Origin: an uncultured Lachnospiraceae bacterium
GTDB lineage: Bacteria > Bacillota > Clostridia > Lachnospirales > Lachnospiraceae
NCBI GenBank assembly: GCA_902766825.1
Contig: CACXFB010000083.1
Coordinates: 1 to 50,954 of the forward strand
Direction: 5' to 3'
DNA: 50,954 bases
How positions within the stretch are numbered: position 1 is the first letter of the stretch; each line of letters begins with the position of its first letter. Shown here in pieces: positions 42,538-50,797 of the stretch. Made by a program: the position numbers and the translations under genes. Under the pieces are notes generated by a model. That model was not told where the DNA came from and did no database searches. It saw only the letters and a list, made by a program, of their open reading frames with translations.

Positions 42538-43287
42538 ATGGTTTTACTTTTTAGTGGCAGTGCTCATGGTAATGAGCTGGCTAATTATATTTACAATAAT
42601 AATATCGATGGTACCGTTTGTGTTAGCAGTCAGTTTAATAAAATGATACTTCCTGAAGATACGAATAATTTTAAGGTAATAGTAGATAAGATGAGCAGCA
42701 GAAAGATTGCTGATTTTATTGTAAAAAACGGAGTTGATAAGGTTATTGACGCTACGATGCCTTATGAAGTCCGTGAGAGCAAGGTAATAGATGAAGGTGT
42801 ATTTCTTGCAAGAGAAGAGAATTGCAATGTTTCACTTATCTGTATTGATGATGAGAGAGAAGAAATAGAGGATGCCGTGTATTTTGATACATATGAAGAG
42901 ATAAGCAATTATCTTAATACAAAGCACGGTAATATCATGTTGACAGTCGGCAATAATGATGTAGAGAAGTTTGCTGGAATTAATAATTTTTCAGGAAGAA
43001 TATATGCGAGAATGGTCATGATTAACAGTATGGTTAATTCTCTTGAACAAAAAGGTTTTGTAAAGGAACATTTTATTTTTGATAAGGGCGTGTTTGATGT
43101 AGACCAGAATATACAGATGATAAGAAGATACAATATCAAGTATTTTGTTACAAAGGATACTGGTGCTGAGGGCGGTCTTGCACAAAAAGCGGCGGCTGCA
43201 AAAAGAACTCATATTGAATTGATTATTTTAAGAAGACCGGTAATAAAAGACGGAGTAGATGTTGCTACGGCAATACAGATGATTTAG
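42538..43287 (+). CDS. CobK/CbiJ-like (precorrin-6A reductase family) protein, orphan
   Basis: A 249-residue protein resembling precorrin-6A reductase, which reduces a corrin ring intermediate. It starts with a Rossmann-like strand (VLLFSGSAHGNELANYIY), has the VDKVIDATMPYE segment corresponding to the family's DAtHPfA, and ends with VTKDTGAEGGLAQKAAAAK and LIILRRP, matching CobK's tKdsG..G...K..aA and iiRRP. No other cobalamin biosynthesis gene is nearby. AAGGAG precedes ATG 42538. It may serve a scattered B12 pathway, or be a repurposed reductase. Confidence 0.75.
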   Translation: MVLLFSGSAHGNELANYIYNNNIDGTVCVSSQFNKMILPEDTNNFKVIVDKMSSRKIADFIVKNGVDKVIDATMPYEVRESKVIDEGVFLAREENCNVSLICIDDEREEIEDAVYFDTYEEISNYLNTKHGNIMLTVGNNDVEKFAGINNFSGRIYARMVMINSMVNSLEQKGFVKEHFIFDKGVFDVDQNIQMIRRYNIKYFVTKDTGAEGGLAQKAAAAKRTHIELIILRRPVIKDGVDVATAIQMI

Positions 43288-43316
43288 CTTTATATGTGCC
43301 GGGAGAGAGGTTATCT

Positions 43317-43928
43317 ATGAAGGATATAAGGTTTGTTCTTGGTACGTGTACCAAGTCAAATATTAAATACTATTTTCAGTACAACAATAAGGTATATTTT
43401 ATTATTCAAAAGACTGATACAACCGAAAAGGTTTTGGAGAAGATGACTAACATAAGATACGCATATGAAAAATGGCGTTCATACAAGAGTGAATCAGATG
43501 ATGTTACAAAGAATAACTCCAATCATTCGGATGAAGAGAATGCTTTGCCAAAGGATTATTCATATACAACCGTGACATTTGAATATGAGGCTGATATGCC
43601 AGTCAGACAAAGTGGAGCTAAGAATCAGGGCTCAAAATACCAGATAGACAAAATCGGCTTTGCTCAGGATGGAAAGTCTGCAAAGTTATCTCCAAAGCAT
43701 GGCGATTTTGAATATAAAAACAAAGATGATAAAGTCAGGGAGAAAAGATACAGAGACGAGAGGTTTAAAGAGGATAAGGAACGACATAAAGAGGAGCGTA
43801 GAAAAGAAAAAAAGAACGGGGATTATGTTCTGTCGGAGAAGAAAGGCTTCAAGAAGAACAATTCAAGGTTTGAGAAGAACAATTCATACAGAAGAAATGA
43901 TAGACGACAGGAAAAAAGCAGTCATTAA
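43317..43928 (+). CDS. hypothetical protein with charged, disordered C-terminus
   Basis: A 203-residue protein. Residues 1-55 form a compact alpha-beta segment (DIRFVLGTCTKSNIKYYFQYNNKVYFI). The rest is low-complexity and strongly charged, with runs such as KVREKRYRDERFKEDKERHK and a final KKNNSRFEKNNSYRRNDRR, typical of RNA-binding tails. GGGAGAGAGG precedes ATG 43317. It lies 64 bp before a NYN-domain nuclease, which suggests a shared RNA-related role. No known domain is recognised. Confidence 0.75.
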   Translation: MKDIRFVLGTCTKSNIKYYFQYNNKVYFIIQKTDTTEKVLEKMTNIRYAYEKWRSYKSESDDVTKNNSNHSDEENALPKDYSYTTVTFEYEADMPVRQSGAKNQGSKYQIDKIGFAQDGKSAKLSPKHGDFEYKNKDDKVREKRYRDERFKEDKERHKEERRKEKKNGDYVLSEKKGFKKNNSRFEKNNSYRRNDRRQEKSSH

Positions 43929-43992
43929 TTATCCGGGTGATGCATATATGGGATGAAGATTAAAGGGAGAAAAAAGAAAAGGAGGTGAAGAT

Positions 43993-44808
43993 GTGTTCAA
44001 ACTTTTTGGAGGATCAAAAAAGAATGTTACTCCACAGGAAAAGAAAGAGAAAAATGTTTCAGGTACCAAACAGACGGCAGCTGTATTTGTAGACTATGAA
44101 CATTGGTATTACGGATATAATAATTTCTTTAAATTAAAGCCTAATATTTTAGAATGGTATGAGGAAATCAGTGAAGAATTTGAAGTAAAGGTTTTGAAGT
44201 TCTTTGGAAATTTTAGCGAGAAATATATAAAAGATGAGTTGCTTCGAATAGAGAAAATAAAAGATAGTACAGTTGTACATACTGCAAGTATGAAAGAGGG
44301 AGTAGATAAAGATTTTACTGATTTCATAATTCTTGATGCCATTTATCGTGAAGCTGCTAAAACGGACAGCCCGGATGTGTTTATTATATTTACCGGGGAC
44401 GGACACTTTGATTTGGTAATAAAATATTTAAGAGAGATTAAAAAGAAAGTATATGTATACGGAGTGAGACATTCCTTTAGTTCAAGGCTTCGTTCGTCGG
44501 CAAATGCTTATGTCGAGATGCCACGTACCGAACAGGAAATGGCTGTATACTTTGACATGATATTTGTGAGTTTGAAAATTCTTCAAAAGAAAGGGAAGAC
44601 AGCCACATACAGAAAGACAATTTCAAATGTATCGGCATACCAGGGGGTGCCGGGAGAAAGAATACAGACGGCGCTTGATTATCTTATGAAGAACAGATAC
44701 ATTGTAGAAGAAGATGTGCGATATAATAATAAGCCGACAAAGATTCTGGCCGTAAAATGGGATAAAGTTAAAGAGGATGGAATCTGGAAAAAACAAAAAA
44801 AATCATGA
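43993..44808 (+). CDS. NYN-domain (PIN-like) ribonuclease family protein
   Basis: A 271-residue protein. After a 28-residue basic leader, the NYN/LabA domain spans about 29-180. Acidic active-site candidates are Asp34 (VFVDYEH), Asp107/Asp110 (DKDFTDFIILDA), Asp115, and Asp136/Asp140 (FTGDGHFD). Residues 190-271 look like a winged-helix (OST-HTH/LOTUS-like) module. GTG 43993 has GGAGGTG at the right distance; the overlapping ATG at 43991 is out of frame. Likely cleaves RNA; the partner may be the charged protein upstream. Confidence 0.85.
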   Translation: MFKLFGGSKKNVTPQEKKEKNVSGTKQTAAVFVDYEHWYYGYNNFFKLKPNILEWYEEISEEFEVKVLKFFGNFSEKYIKDELLRIEKIKDSTVVHTASMKEGVDKDFTDFIILDAIYREAAKTDSPDVFIIFTGDGHFDLVIKYLREIKKKVYVYGVRHSFSSRLRSSANAYVEMPRTEQEMAVYFDMIFVSLKILQKKGKTATYRKTISNVSAYQGVPGERIQTALDYLMKNRYIVEEDVRYNNKPTKILAVKWDKVKEDGIWKKQKKS

Positions 44809-44812
44809 TTGT

Positions 44813-44860
44813 AAAACCGCTATTTTTTACATTAGGTAAAAAAGGGCGGTTTTTCCTTTT
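44813..44860 (+). terminator. terminator after the NYN gene
   Basis: AAAACCGC (44813-44820) pairs with GCGGTTTT (44846-44853), with an inner TTTTTTAC/GTAAAAAA stem. Two T-runs follow. Confidence 0.88.
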
Positions 44861-44894
44861 TTAGTTATAAAATCATTAAAAAATGGTAAGATAA

Positions 44895-44940
44895 TTGACA
44901 AACAGGGGGTAAAATGTTAAAATAGTTCAGTGATGAACTA
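44895..44940 (+). promoter_or_regulatory. marR promoter with overlapping operator dyad
   Basis: TTGACA (44895-44900), 17 bp, TAAAAT (44918-44923). The perfect dyad TAGTTCA-GTGA-TGAACTA (44923-44940) begins on the last base of the -10, a typical place for MarR autorepression. Confidence 0.78.
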
Positions 44941-44964
44941 AATGAGGGAGCGAGGTTCAAGGAC

Positions 44965-45429
44965 ATGGATGACGAATTAGAACCATTGTTGTTTGGTCAA
45001 CAATACAGACATTTATATGAAAAACAGTTTGGCGAGATTATGGAAGAATACAGACTTAAGAGGATAGAAGTATATCTTTTGTATATGATAAGTCTGTGTG
45101 ATGAGAACTGTACTGCTAAGACTTTAGTGGAGAAAAGTTCTATATCAAAGGCACACGTTTCAAGTGTGACGGAAAGTCTTAAAAAGCAGGGATATATTAT
45201 TTTTATTCCTGATGAAAAGGATCATCGTAAACATATTATAAGATTGACAGATGATGCACTTGATATTATTAACAAGATGGCACAGGTGCGTTTTAAGATG
45301 TCAGATATTATTTTTCAGGGAATAAGCAGCAGGGAAGTTGAAGAACTCAAAAATATTTCATCAAGAATTATTGATAATATCAATAAGGCATTATGCCTGG
45401 ATTTAAATCAGGGTGCAGATAAGAAATAG
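44965..45429 (+). CDS. MarR-family transcriptional regulator
   Basis: A 154-residue winged-helix repressor. Helices for recognition (AKTLVEKSSISKAHVSSVTESLKKQGYI) and the wing (FIPDEKDHRKHIIRLTDDA) are clear, and long N- and C-terminal helices form the dimer. The operator dyad at its own promoter suggests autoregulation. Citrate synthase starts 33 bp downstream with no terminator, so it is likely co-transcribed and controlled by this protein. The ligand is unknown. Confidence 0.92.
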   Translation: MDDELEPLLFGQQYRHLYEKQFGEIMEEYRLKRIEVYLLYMISLCDENCTAKTLVEKSSISKAHVSSVTESLKKQGYIIFIPDEKDHRKHIIRLTDDALDIINKMAQVRFKMSDIIFQGISSREVEELKNISSRIIDNINKALCLDLNQGADKK

Positions 45430-45462
45430 AGAGGGATTTTTTTGAAAAGAAAGGAGAATAAA

Positions 45463-46851
45463 ATGACTTCAAGGAGCGAAAAGATTATTGCAAAGGAACA
45501 AAAAAAAGAGAGCATAGCAAAGTATGTTAAAGAATATGGTGCGTTGTGTTCAGATGTGGAAAAGGTAGATCCGAGACTTTATGATGAACTTGGAATAAAA
45601 AGAGGACTTAGAGATAAGAACGGTAACGGTGTTTTATCGGGAATAACCAACATTTCCAAAATCGAAGCCTTTGAGACAGTGGACGATAAGAAGATTCCGT
45701 GTGATGGAAAGCTTTGGTACAGAGGATACAGAATTGAAGAACTTGTAGAAGGTTTTTCTAATAAGCATTTTGGATTTAATGAGATTGCATACTTGCTTCT
45801 TTTTGATAATCTCCCGAATAAAGATGAGCTTGAAAGATTTAGCCATGTGTTAGGGCAGTTGATGGTTCTTCCTACTAATTTTACCCGTGATGTTATTATG
45901 AAGGCGCCAAGCAAGGACATAATGAATTCAATGACTAAGAGTGTTCTTACTCTTGCGTCGTATGATGATAAGATTGCGGATAATTCAATTAGTAATATTT
46001 TAAGACAGTGTATGTCGCTTATAAGTGTATTTCCAATGCTGGCCGTGTATGGATATCATGCATATAATCACTATGAGTGTAATGGAAGCTTTTATATTCA
46101 CAGACCGGATCCTAATCTTTCGCCTGCGGAAAATATACTACTCATGTTAAGACCGGACAAAAAATATTCGGACCTTGAAGCCAGAGTTTTGGATCTTGCA
46201 CTTGTTCTTCATATGGAACATGGCGGTGGTAACAATTCAACATTTACTACAAGACTTGTATCATCTGCAGGTTCCGACACATATTCCGTAATAGCGGCTG
46301 CACTTTCTTCTCTTAAGGGACCAAAGCACGGCGGTGCCAATATCAAAGTTGTTGAGATGATAAAAGACCTTAAAGAGAATACAGCTGACTGGCATGATGA
46401 AGGTGAAGTTAAGAAGTATTTAAGTAATGTTGTTGATAAGAAAGCCTTTGATAAAAAAGGACTCATATATGGAATGGGACATGCTGTTTATTCCATCTCA
46501 GATCCAAGAGCAACAATATTTAAGAGTTTTGTTGAAAAGCTTGCTGTTGAAAAAGGAAGAGAAGAAGATTATAAGCTCTATAGTTCGGTTGAAAAGATGG
46601 CTGTTGAACTTATTGCAGAAAAGAGACACATCTATAAGGGTGTCAGTGCCAATGTAGATTTTTACAGTGGATTTGTATATTCTATGCTTGATATACCTAC
46701 AGAGCTTTACACACCTATTTTTGCAATGGCAAGAATAGTCGGATGGAGTGCTCATAGAATCGAAGAGATGGTCAATGTGGACAAGATTATGAGACCGGCA
46801 TATGTGAGCGTTATGAAAGAAAAAGATTATGTAAGCATGGAAGAGCGTTAG
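45463..46851 (+). CDS. gltA: citrate synthase
   Basis: A 462-residue type I/II-family citrate synthase condensing oxaloacetate and acetyl-CoA. The catalytic triad is visible: His289 (KGPKHGG), His340 (YGMGHAVYSISDPRA) and Asp399 (NVDFYSG). MEHGGGNNSTFTTRL precedes. An N-terminal extension of about 60 residues (charged and helical) is typical of clostridial forms. ATG 45463 follows AAAGGAG. Aconitase and isocitrate dehydrogenase are not adjacent; the gene follows marR and ends 1 bp before a Nudix gene. Likely provides 2-oxoglutarate for glutamate. Confidence 0.95.
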   Translation: MTSRSEKIIAKEQKKESIAKYVKEYGALCSDVEKVDPRLYDELGIKRGLRDKNGNGVLSGITNISKIEAFETVDDKKIPCDGKLWYRGYRIEELVEGFSNKHFGFNEIAYLLLFDNLPNKDELERFSHVLGQLMVLPTNFTRDVIMKAPSKDIMNSMTKSVLTLASYDDKIADNSISNILRQCMSLISVFPMLAVYGYHAYNHYECNGSFYIHRPDPNLSPAENILLMLRPDKKYSDLEARVLDLALVLHMEHGGGNNSTFTTRLVSSAGSDTYSVIAAALSSLKGPKHGGANIKVVEMIKDLKENTADWHDEGEVKKYLSNVVDKKAFDKKGLIYGMGHAVYSISDPRATIFKSFVEKLAVEKGREEDYKLYSSVEKMAVELIAEKRHIYKGVSANVDFYSGFVYSMLDIPTELYTPIFAMARIVGWSAHRIEEMVNVDKIMRPAYVSVMKEKDYVSMEER

Positions 46852-46852
46852 A

Positions 46853-47416
46853 ATGGAATTTAAAGATATAAAAAAGATTCATCAGGGAAAATTCATAGCA
46901 AGATATGATTTAACTTATGTTACAACAGATAACGTTGAAAAAGTGTACGAGATGATAAGTCGTAATAAGAATCTTGAAAAGTTTGAAGATTTAAGTTCTC
47001 ATGGAGCTGATGCAGTTGTTATGATAATGCACAGTATGGACGGTGAGAAGATACTTCTTAATAAAGAATTCAGACTTCCTGCCGGAGCATGGGTATATAA
47101 CTTTCCGGCTGGATTGATTGAGCCGGGTGAGAGTGTTGAAGTGGCAGCTGCAAGGGAACTTAAGGAAGAAACAGGACTTACACTTGGCGAAATTACAGAT
47201 GTTTTGGGAGAAAGTTTCAGTGCTATTGGCTTTAGTAACGAAAAGAATGTATGTATAGTCGGAAAGGCCTATGGAAATTTCGAAAAAAGCACATCTACAT
47301 TTGAAGAAATACAGGCTGCGTGGTATAATAAAGAGGAAGTGGCAAGTTTGTTGGATAGCGAATATTTTGCAGGCAGAACGCAGGCGTATTGTTATCTTTG
47401 GTCACATCAAAATTAA
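46853..47416 (+). CDS. Nudix hydrolase
   Basis: A 187-residue pyrophosphohydrolase. The Nudix box GX5EX7REUXEEXGU is complete at residues 87-109 (Gly87, Glu93, Arg101, Glu102, Glu105, Glu106, Gly108). The context NFPAGLIEPGES resembles ADP-ribose or NADH-type pyrophosphatases. It starts 1 bp after the gltA stop, using a ribosome site within gltA (GGAAGAG), and leads directly into the GH13 gene. The nucleotide substrate is not determined. Confidence 0.93.
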   Translation: MEFKDIKKIHQGKFIARYDLTYVTTDNVEKVYEMISRNKNLEKFEDLSSHGADAVVMIMHSMDGEKILLNKEFRLPAGAWVYNFPAGLIEPGESVEVAAARELKEETGLTLGEITDVLGESFSAIGFSNEKNVCIVGKAYGNFEKSTSTFEEIQAAWYNKEEVASLLDSEYFAGRTQAYCYLWSHQN

Positions 47417-47437
47417 TACGTGAAAGAGGAAAATGAT

Positions 47438-49042
47438 ATGGCATGGTATGATAGTGCGGTTTTTTATCACATCTATCCGATAGGATTATGTGGGTGCAGT
47501 CATGAGAACACCGGTGCTTGTGAAAATCATTTTGACAAGCTTAATGAGTGGGCATCACATGCTGCAAAATTGGGTTGTACGGCAATCTATATCGGACCTT
47601 TATTTGAATCGGAAGGTCATGGTTATGAGACGGTGGATTACAGAAAAGTCGACAGACGTCTTGGTACAAATGAAGATTTTAAGCAGTTTGTAGTTAACTG
47701 CCATAACATGGGCGTGAAGGTTATAGTAGATGGTGTATTTAATCACACGGGTCGAGGATTCTTTGCTTTTCAGGATCTTTTGAAAAACAGAGAGAACTCA
47801 AGGTACAAGGATTGGTATTGTAACGTTAACTTTTGGAGCAACAATGAGTATAATGACGGATTCTCATATGAGAACTGGGGCGGATACAATCTGCTTGTAA
47901 AACTTAATCAGAGAAATACAGAAGTTAAGGATTACATTTTCGATTCAGTAAGAATGTGGGTTAATGAGTTTGATATTGATGGTATCAGACTTGATGCAGC
48001 AGATGTTTTAGATCATGATTTCATGCATGATTTAAGAGCAATGACTGATTCACTTAAGCCGGAGTTCTGGCTTATGGGAGAAGTTATTCATGGAGATTAC
48101 AGCAGGTGGGCTAATTCCGGAATGCTTCATTCAGTTACTAATTATGAACTTCACAAAGGTCTTTTCTCAGGACACAATGATCACAATTATTTTGAGATTG
48201 CACATTCGATAAAAAGACTTTTGGGTATTTGTGGCAGCACAAGATTATATACATTTGTTGATAATCATGATGTTGCAAGAATTTATACAAAGCTTAATAA
48301 CAAGGCGCATATATTCAATGTTATGATACTTGATTATCTGGTTCCCGGAATTCCTTCAATTTATTATGGTTCGGAATTTGGAATTGACGGACCTAAGGTT
48401 AACGGCAATGATTGGATTATAAGACCATGCCTTGAACTGGCTGATTATGATAAAGCGGAATATAAGCCGTTAATTAATCTCATTAAGAGACTTGGCAGAA
48501 TGAAAAAAGAACTTCCGGAAGTTACTTACGGAGATTACAGAGAGCTTTATCTGACAACAAGACAGTTTGCGTTTGCAAGAGTACTTGGTGATAAGGCGGT
48601 AATAGTTCTACTTAATAACGACGACAATGTTGCACATGTTGAGCTTGGAATGCCTATTAATGCTAACAAGGCAGAAGACTTACTAACAGCACCTCTTGAA
48701 GAAGAAACAGTTGAGAAGAAGGAAGAGACTCCAACAGTTAACAAAGATTTGCTTAAAGCACTTGAGATTGCAATAAGTCATACGCATTCTCTTGAAGAAA
48801 AGCTTAAGGAAGCATATGATAAAGCACAGGAGTTAGCTGATATGAATACTTATGCTCATGATATTAAGACAGGGTATGCAAGACTTGAGATGAGTATAGA
48901 CAGTGCAGTTACAGAGATGTTGCCGGAGCAGTTTAATGCATTCAGCGGACAGATTAACGGTTGTGCAGAGATGAAGCTTGATAACAACAGACTGATTGTT
49001 GATATTCCTGCTAATTCAGGAATGGTTGTAAGAATAAGCTAA
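47438..49042 (+). CDS. GH13 alpha-amylase-family hydrolase with helical C-terminal tail
   Basis: A 534-residue intracellular GH13 enzyme. It starts directly with the barrel (AVFYHIYPIGLCG), with no N-terminal beta-sandwich. Catalytic residues: Asp186 (GIRLDAAD), Glu215 (LMGEV) and Asp278 (FVDNHD); region I is DGVFNHTG. A beta domain (to about 415) is interrupted by a charged coiled-coil insert (about 420-480, EEETVEKKEETPTVNKDLLKA, HSLEEKLKEAYDKAQELADM) before the final strand LIVDIPANSGMVVRI. ATG 47438 lies 8 bp after AAAGAGG. Its stop is 1 bp from a large palindrome. Substrate probably a small alpha-glucan. Confidence 0.92.
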   Translation: MAWYDSAVFYHIYPIGLCGCSHENTGACENHFDKLNEWASHAAKLGCTAIYIGPLFESEGHGYETVDYRKVDRRLGTNEDFKQFVVNCHNMGVKVIVDGVFNHTGRGFFAFQDLLKNRENSRYKDWYCNVNFWSNNEYNDGFSYENWGGYNLLVKLNQRNTEVKDYIFDSVRMWVNEFDIDGIRLDAADVLDHDFMHDLRAMTDSLKPEFWLMGEVIHGDYSRWANSGMLHSVTNYELHKGLFSGHNDHNYFEIAHSIKRLLGICGSTRLYTFVDNHDVARIYTKLNNKAHIFNVMILDYLVPGIPSIYYGSEFGIDGPKVNGNDWIIRPCLELADYDKAEYKPLINLIKRLGRMKKELPEVTYGDYRELYLTTRQFAFARVLGDKAVIVLLNNDDNVAHVELGMPINANKAEDLLTAPLEEETVEKKEETPTVNKDLLKALEIAISHTHSLEEKLKEAYDKAQELADMNTYAHDIKTGYARLEMSIDSAVTEMLPEQFNAFSGQINGCAEMKLDNNRLIVDIPANSGMVVRIS

Positions 49043-49043
49043 G

Positions 49044-49206
49044 GTGAAACAGGGGACGGTTCTTGAAACAGGGGACGGTTCTTGAAACAGGGGACGGTTC
49101 CTCGTTCCATTTTTGGAACGAGGAACCGTCCCCTGTTTCAAGAACCGTCCCCTGTTTCAAGAACCGCCCTGTTTCAAGAACCGCCCTGTTGACTCACCCT
49201 GTTTCA
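49044..49206. repeat. nested palindrome with amplified arms filling a convergent intergenic gap
   Basis: Around a TTTT loop (49110-49113), the element core is flanked on the left by two extra 19-bp units GAAACAGGGGACGGTTCTT (49046, 49065) and on the right by their complement at 49140-49158, a 17-bp version at 49159-49175, and a partial final unit to 49206. The stem can reach about 64 bp per arm. It occupies the whole space between the GH13 stop (49042) and the GGDEF stop (49208) and may act as a bidirectional terminator. Confidence 0.93.
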
Positions 49207-49207
49207 T

Positions 49208-50590
49208 TTAAAGTTGTCCAGCAACTTCGGTGTTATATATTACGTAGCAGTTTTTGCCTTTGTTTTTTGCAACAGCAAGGCTTAACCTTCCTGCTTCCTG
49301 GATTCTTGAAGCATTGTATGGTGGGGAATCGATTATTACGATGCCTGCACTGCAATGAATATCTATAGAATTGCCCATTTCCGAATGGGTATGTCTGATG
49401 TTTTTTATGAAGTTATCTATAAGTTTTGTTATCTCATATTTGCTAGGCATTGCTTTTATAAGTACAGCAAATTTGTCTCCGCCGACTCTTCCGATTACAG
49501 AGTCTGAACCAAAAAATGTGTTGAGCGAACGCGCAAACTGTGTAAGTATAACATCGCCTGTAAGATGACCGAAGGTGTCATTAACAAGATGAAAATCATC
49601 AATGTCAATTAACAGAAGTGTTGAAAGTGATGATGGTGTGACATCTTTTAGGAACAGACCGAAAAGATAGTCAAAGTAGGTCTTGTTGTACAGGGATGTG
49701 AGCTTGTCGCGTCTGTTTTTCTCAAGAAAGTCAAGCTCGTTAAATTGGCTTTTATCTAACCTTGTGAATATCATTGCTGTCTTTTCAAGCTTGTCATTTT
49801 CTATTTTTGTTATTATCTTAAGAAGTATCCAGATATAACCCTGGTCTTTGTTTTTGATTCTGAAAGTAGTTTCAACTTTGGTTATATTATTTTTGATTCG
49901 TTTTGCAATATCTACTCTTCTGAAGATGTCCAATTGCTCGTAATCTTCAGGATGGACACAGTTGTCGCACATATGCCAGAACCATCTGTCAGGGTTGGTG
50001 TAGTATGTATCATCGTCGAATAAAACCTGATAACGGTCTTTGTCATATTTTAATATGTATTCATCGTTGTCACACTCAATAAAAAGATCACAATTGTTAA
50101 TGATAAGTTCGCGGTAATAATCTGTAGGACCTGTTATCTGTGTGGCGTTAGGTGAAATTTCAGGTTCAGAAATCAGCACATTGTATTTGTCTTCAGGTAA
50201 CTGGGCAAGTGAAAAATGTGCATTTACAATCTCAGGATCTGTATCACAGCCAGCATCATGGAATGTTAGAGTGGCGGCAGTTTTTACAGAAGTTGATGTA
50301 TCATTTTTTACTACGCTTAAATCAAATTCACACATAACAATGCATATATCACCGTTATTATATGAGATGGAATAACTCTCATCATCAATTACAATGTCCA
50401 TGGAGGTGTTTTGTAAAAATGGAAATGCATTTACACCGTTAAAGTTACCGTCATGAATATTGTCGGTGTGGGAGAATCCTGTTATATCCACGTCTTTACT
50501 GCACAGAAGTTTAAATTTAAATATATCCCTGTCAATCCATATGCAATGACATGCCTTAGCGGCGAGGGTGAGTATATCAGTCTCATGCAT
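49208..50590 (-). CDS. PAS-GGDEF protein with GGDKF site (diguanylate cyclase-like)
   Basis: A 460-residue cytoplasmic protein. Residues 1-165 are an unassigned sensor-like domain, about 170-295 a PAS domain (WFWHMCDNCVHPEDYEQLD, then TTFRIKNKDQGYIWI), and 300-460 a GGDEF domain (RRDKLTSLYNKTYFDYLF, LLIDIDDFHLVNDTFGHLTGDVIL). The signature is GGDKF (370-374), with lysine where glutamate is normal, so cyclase activity is doubtful. It may bind GTP or act as an effector. Met at 50590 has GGAGG 8 bp upstream; longer starts at 50596 and 50638 fit less well. Confidence 0.9.
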   Translation of the reverse strand: MHETDILTLAAKACHCIWIDRDIFKFKLLCSKDVDITGFSHTDNIHDGNFNGVNAFPFLQNTSMDIVIDDESYSISYNNGDICIVMCEFDLSVVKNDTSTSVKTAATLTFHDAGCDTDPEIVNAHFSLAQLPEDKYNVLISEPEISPNATQITGPTDYYRELIINNCDLFIECDNDEYILKYDKDRYQVLFDDDTYYTNPDRWFWHMCDNCVHPEDYEQLDIFRRVDIAKRIKNNITKVETTFRIKNKDQGYIWILLKIITKIENDKLEKTAMIFTRLDKSQFNELDFLEKNRRDKLTSLYNKTYFDYLFGLFLKDVTPSSLSTLLLIDIDDFHLVNDTFGHLTGDVILTQFARSLNTFFGSDSVIGRVGGDKFAVLIKAMPSKYEITKLIDNFIKNIRHTHSEMGNSIDIHCSAGIVIIDSPPYNASRIQEAGRLSLAVAKNKGKNCYVIYNTEVAGQL

Positions 50591-50731
50591 AAACATTACC
50601 TCCAATCGTGTATATTTTTTATCAGTAGTATTCCTCAAAGTAATGCCCTATTAAGTTAAATGATTTATAATATTCCATAATATGCACTAATTATATTATA
50701 GCAGAAATAATTCGTACTTTGAAGAGTTTTA

Positions 50732-50760
50732 TTGACAAAAGAGGGGATAAAAGATACCAT
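50732..50760 (+). promoter_or_regulatory. promoter of the last gene
   Basis: TTGACA (50732-50737), 17 bp, TACCAT (50755-50760), 38 bp before the start codon at 50798. It is divergent from the GGDEF gene. Confidence 0.6.
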
Positions 50761-50797
50761 TTGTTTGTAATATATCTTGATGAGGTGAAAGATAAAA

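Noticed and set aside
49063-49368. Open frame of 101 codons over the nested palindrome
   Set aside because: It is made of element arms and antisense GGDEF sequence; no start signal and no protein family.
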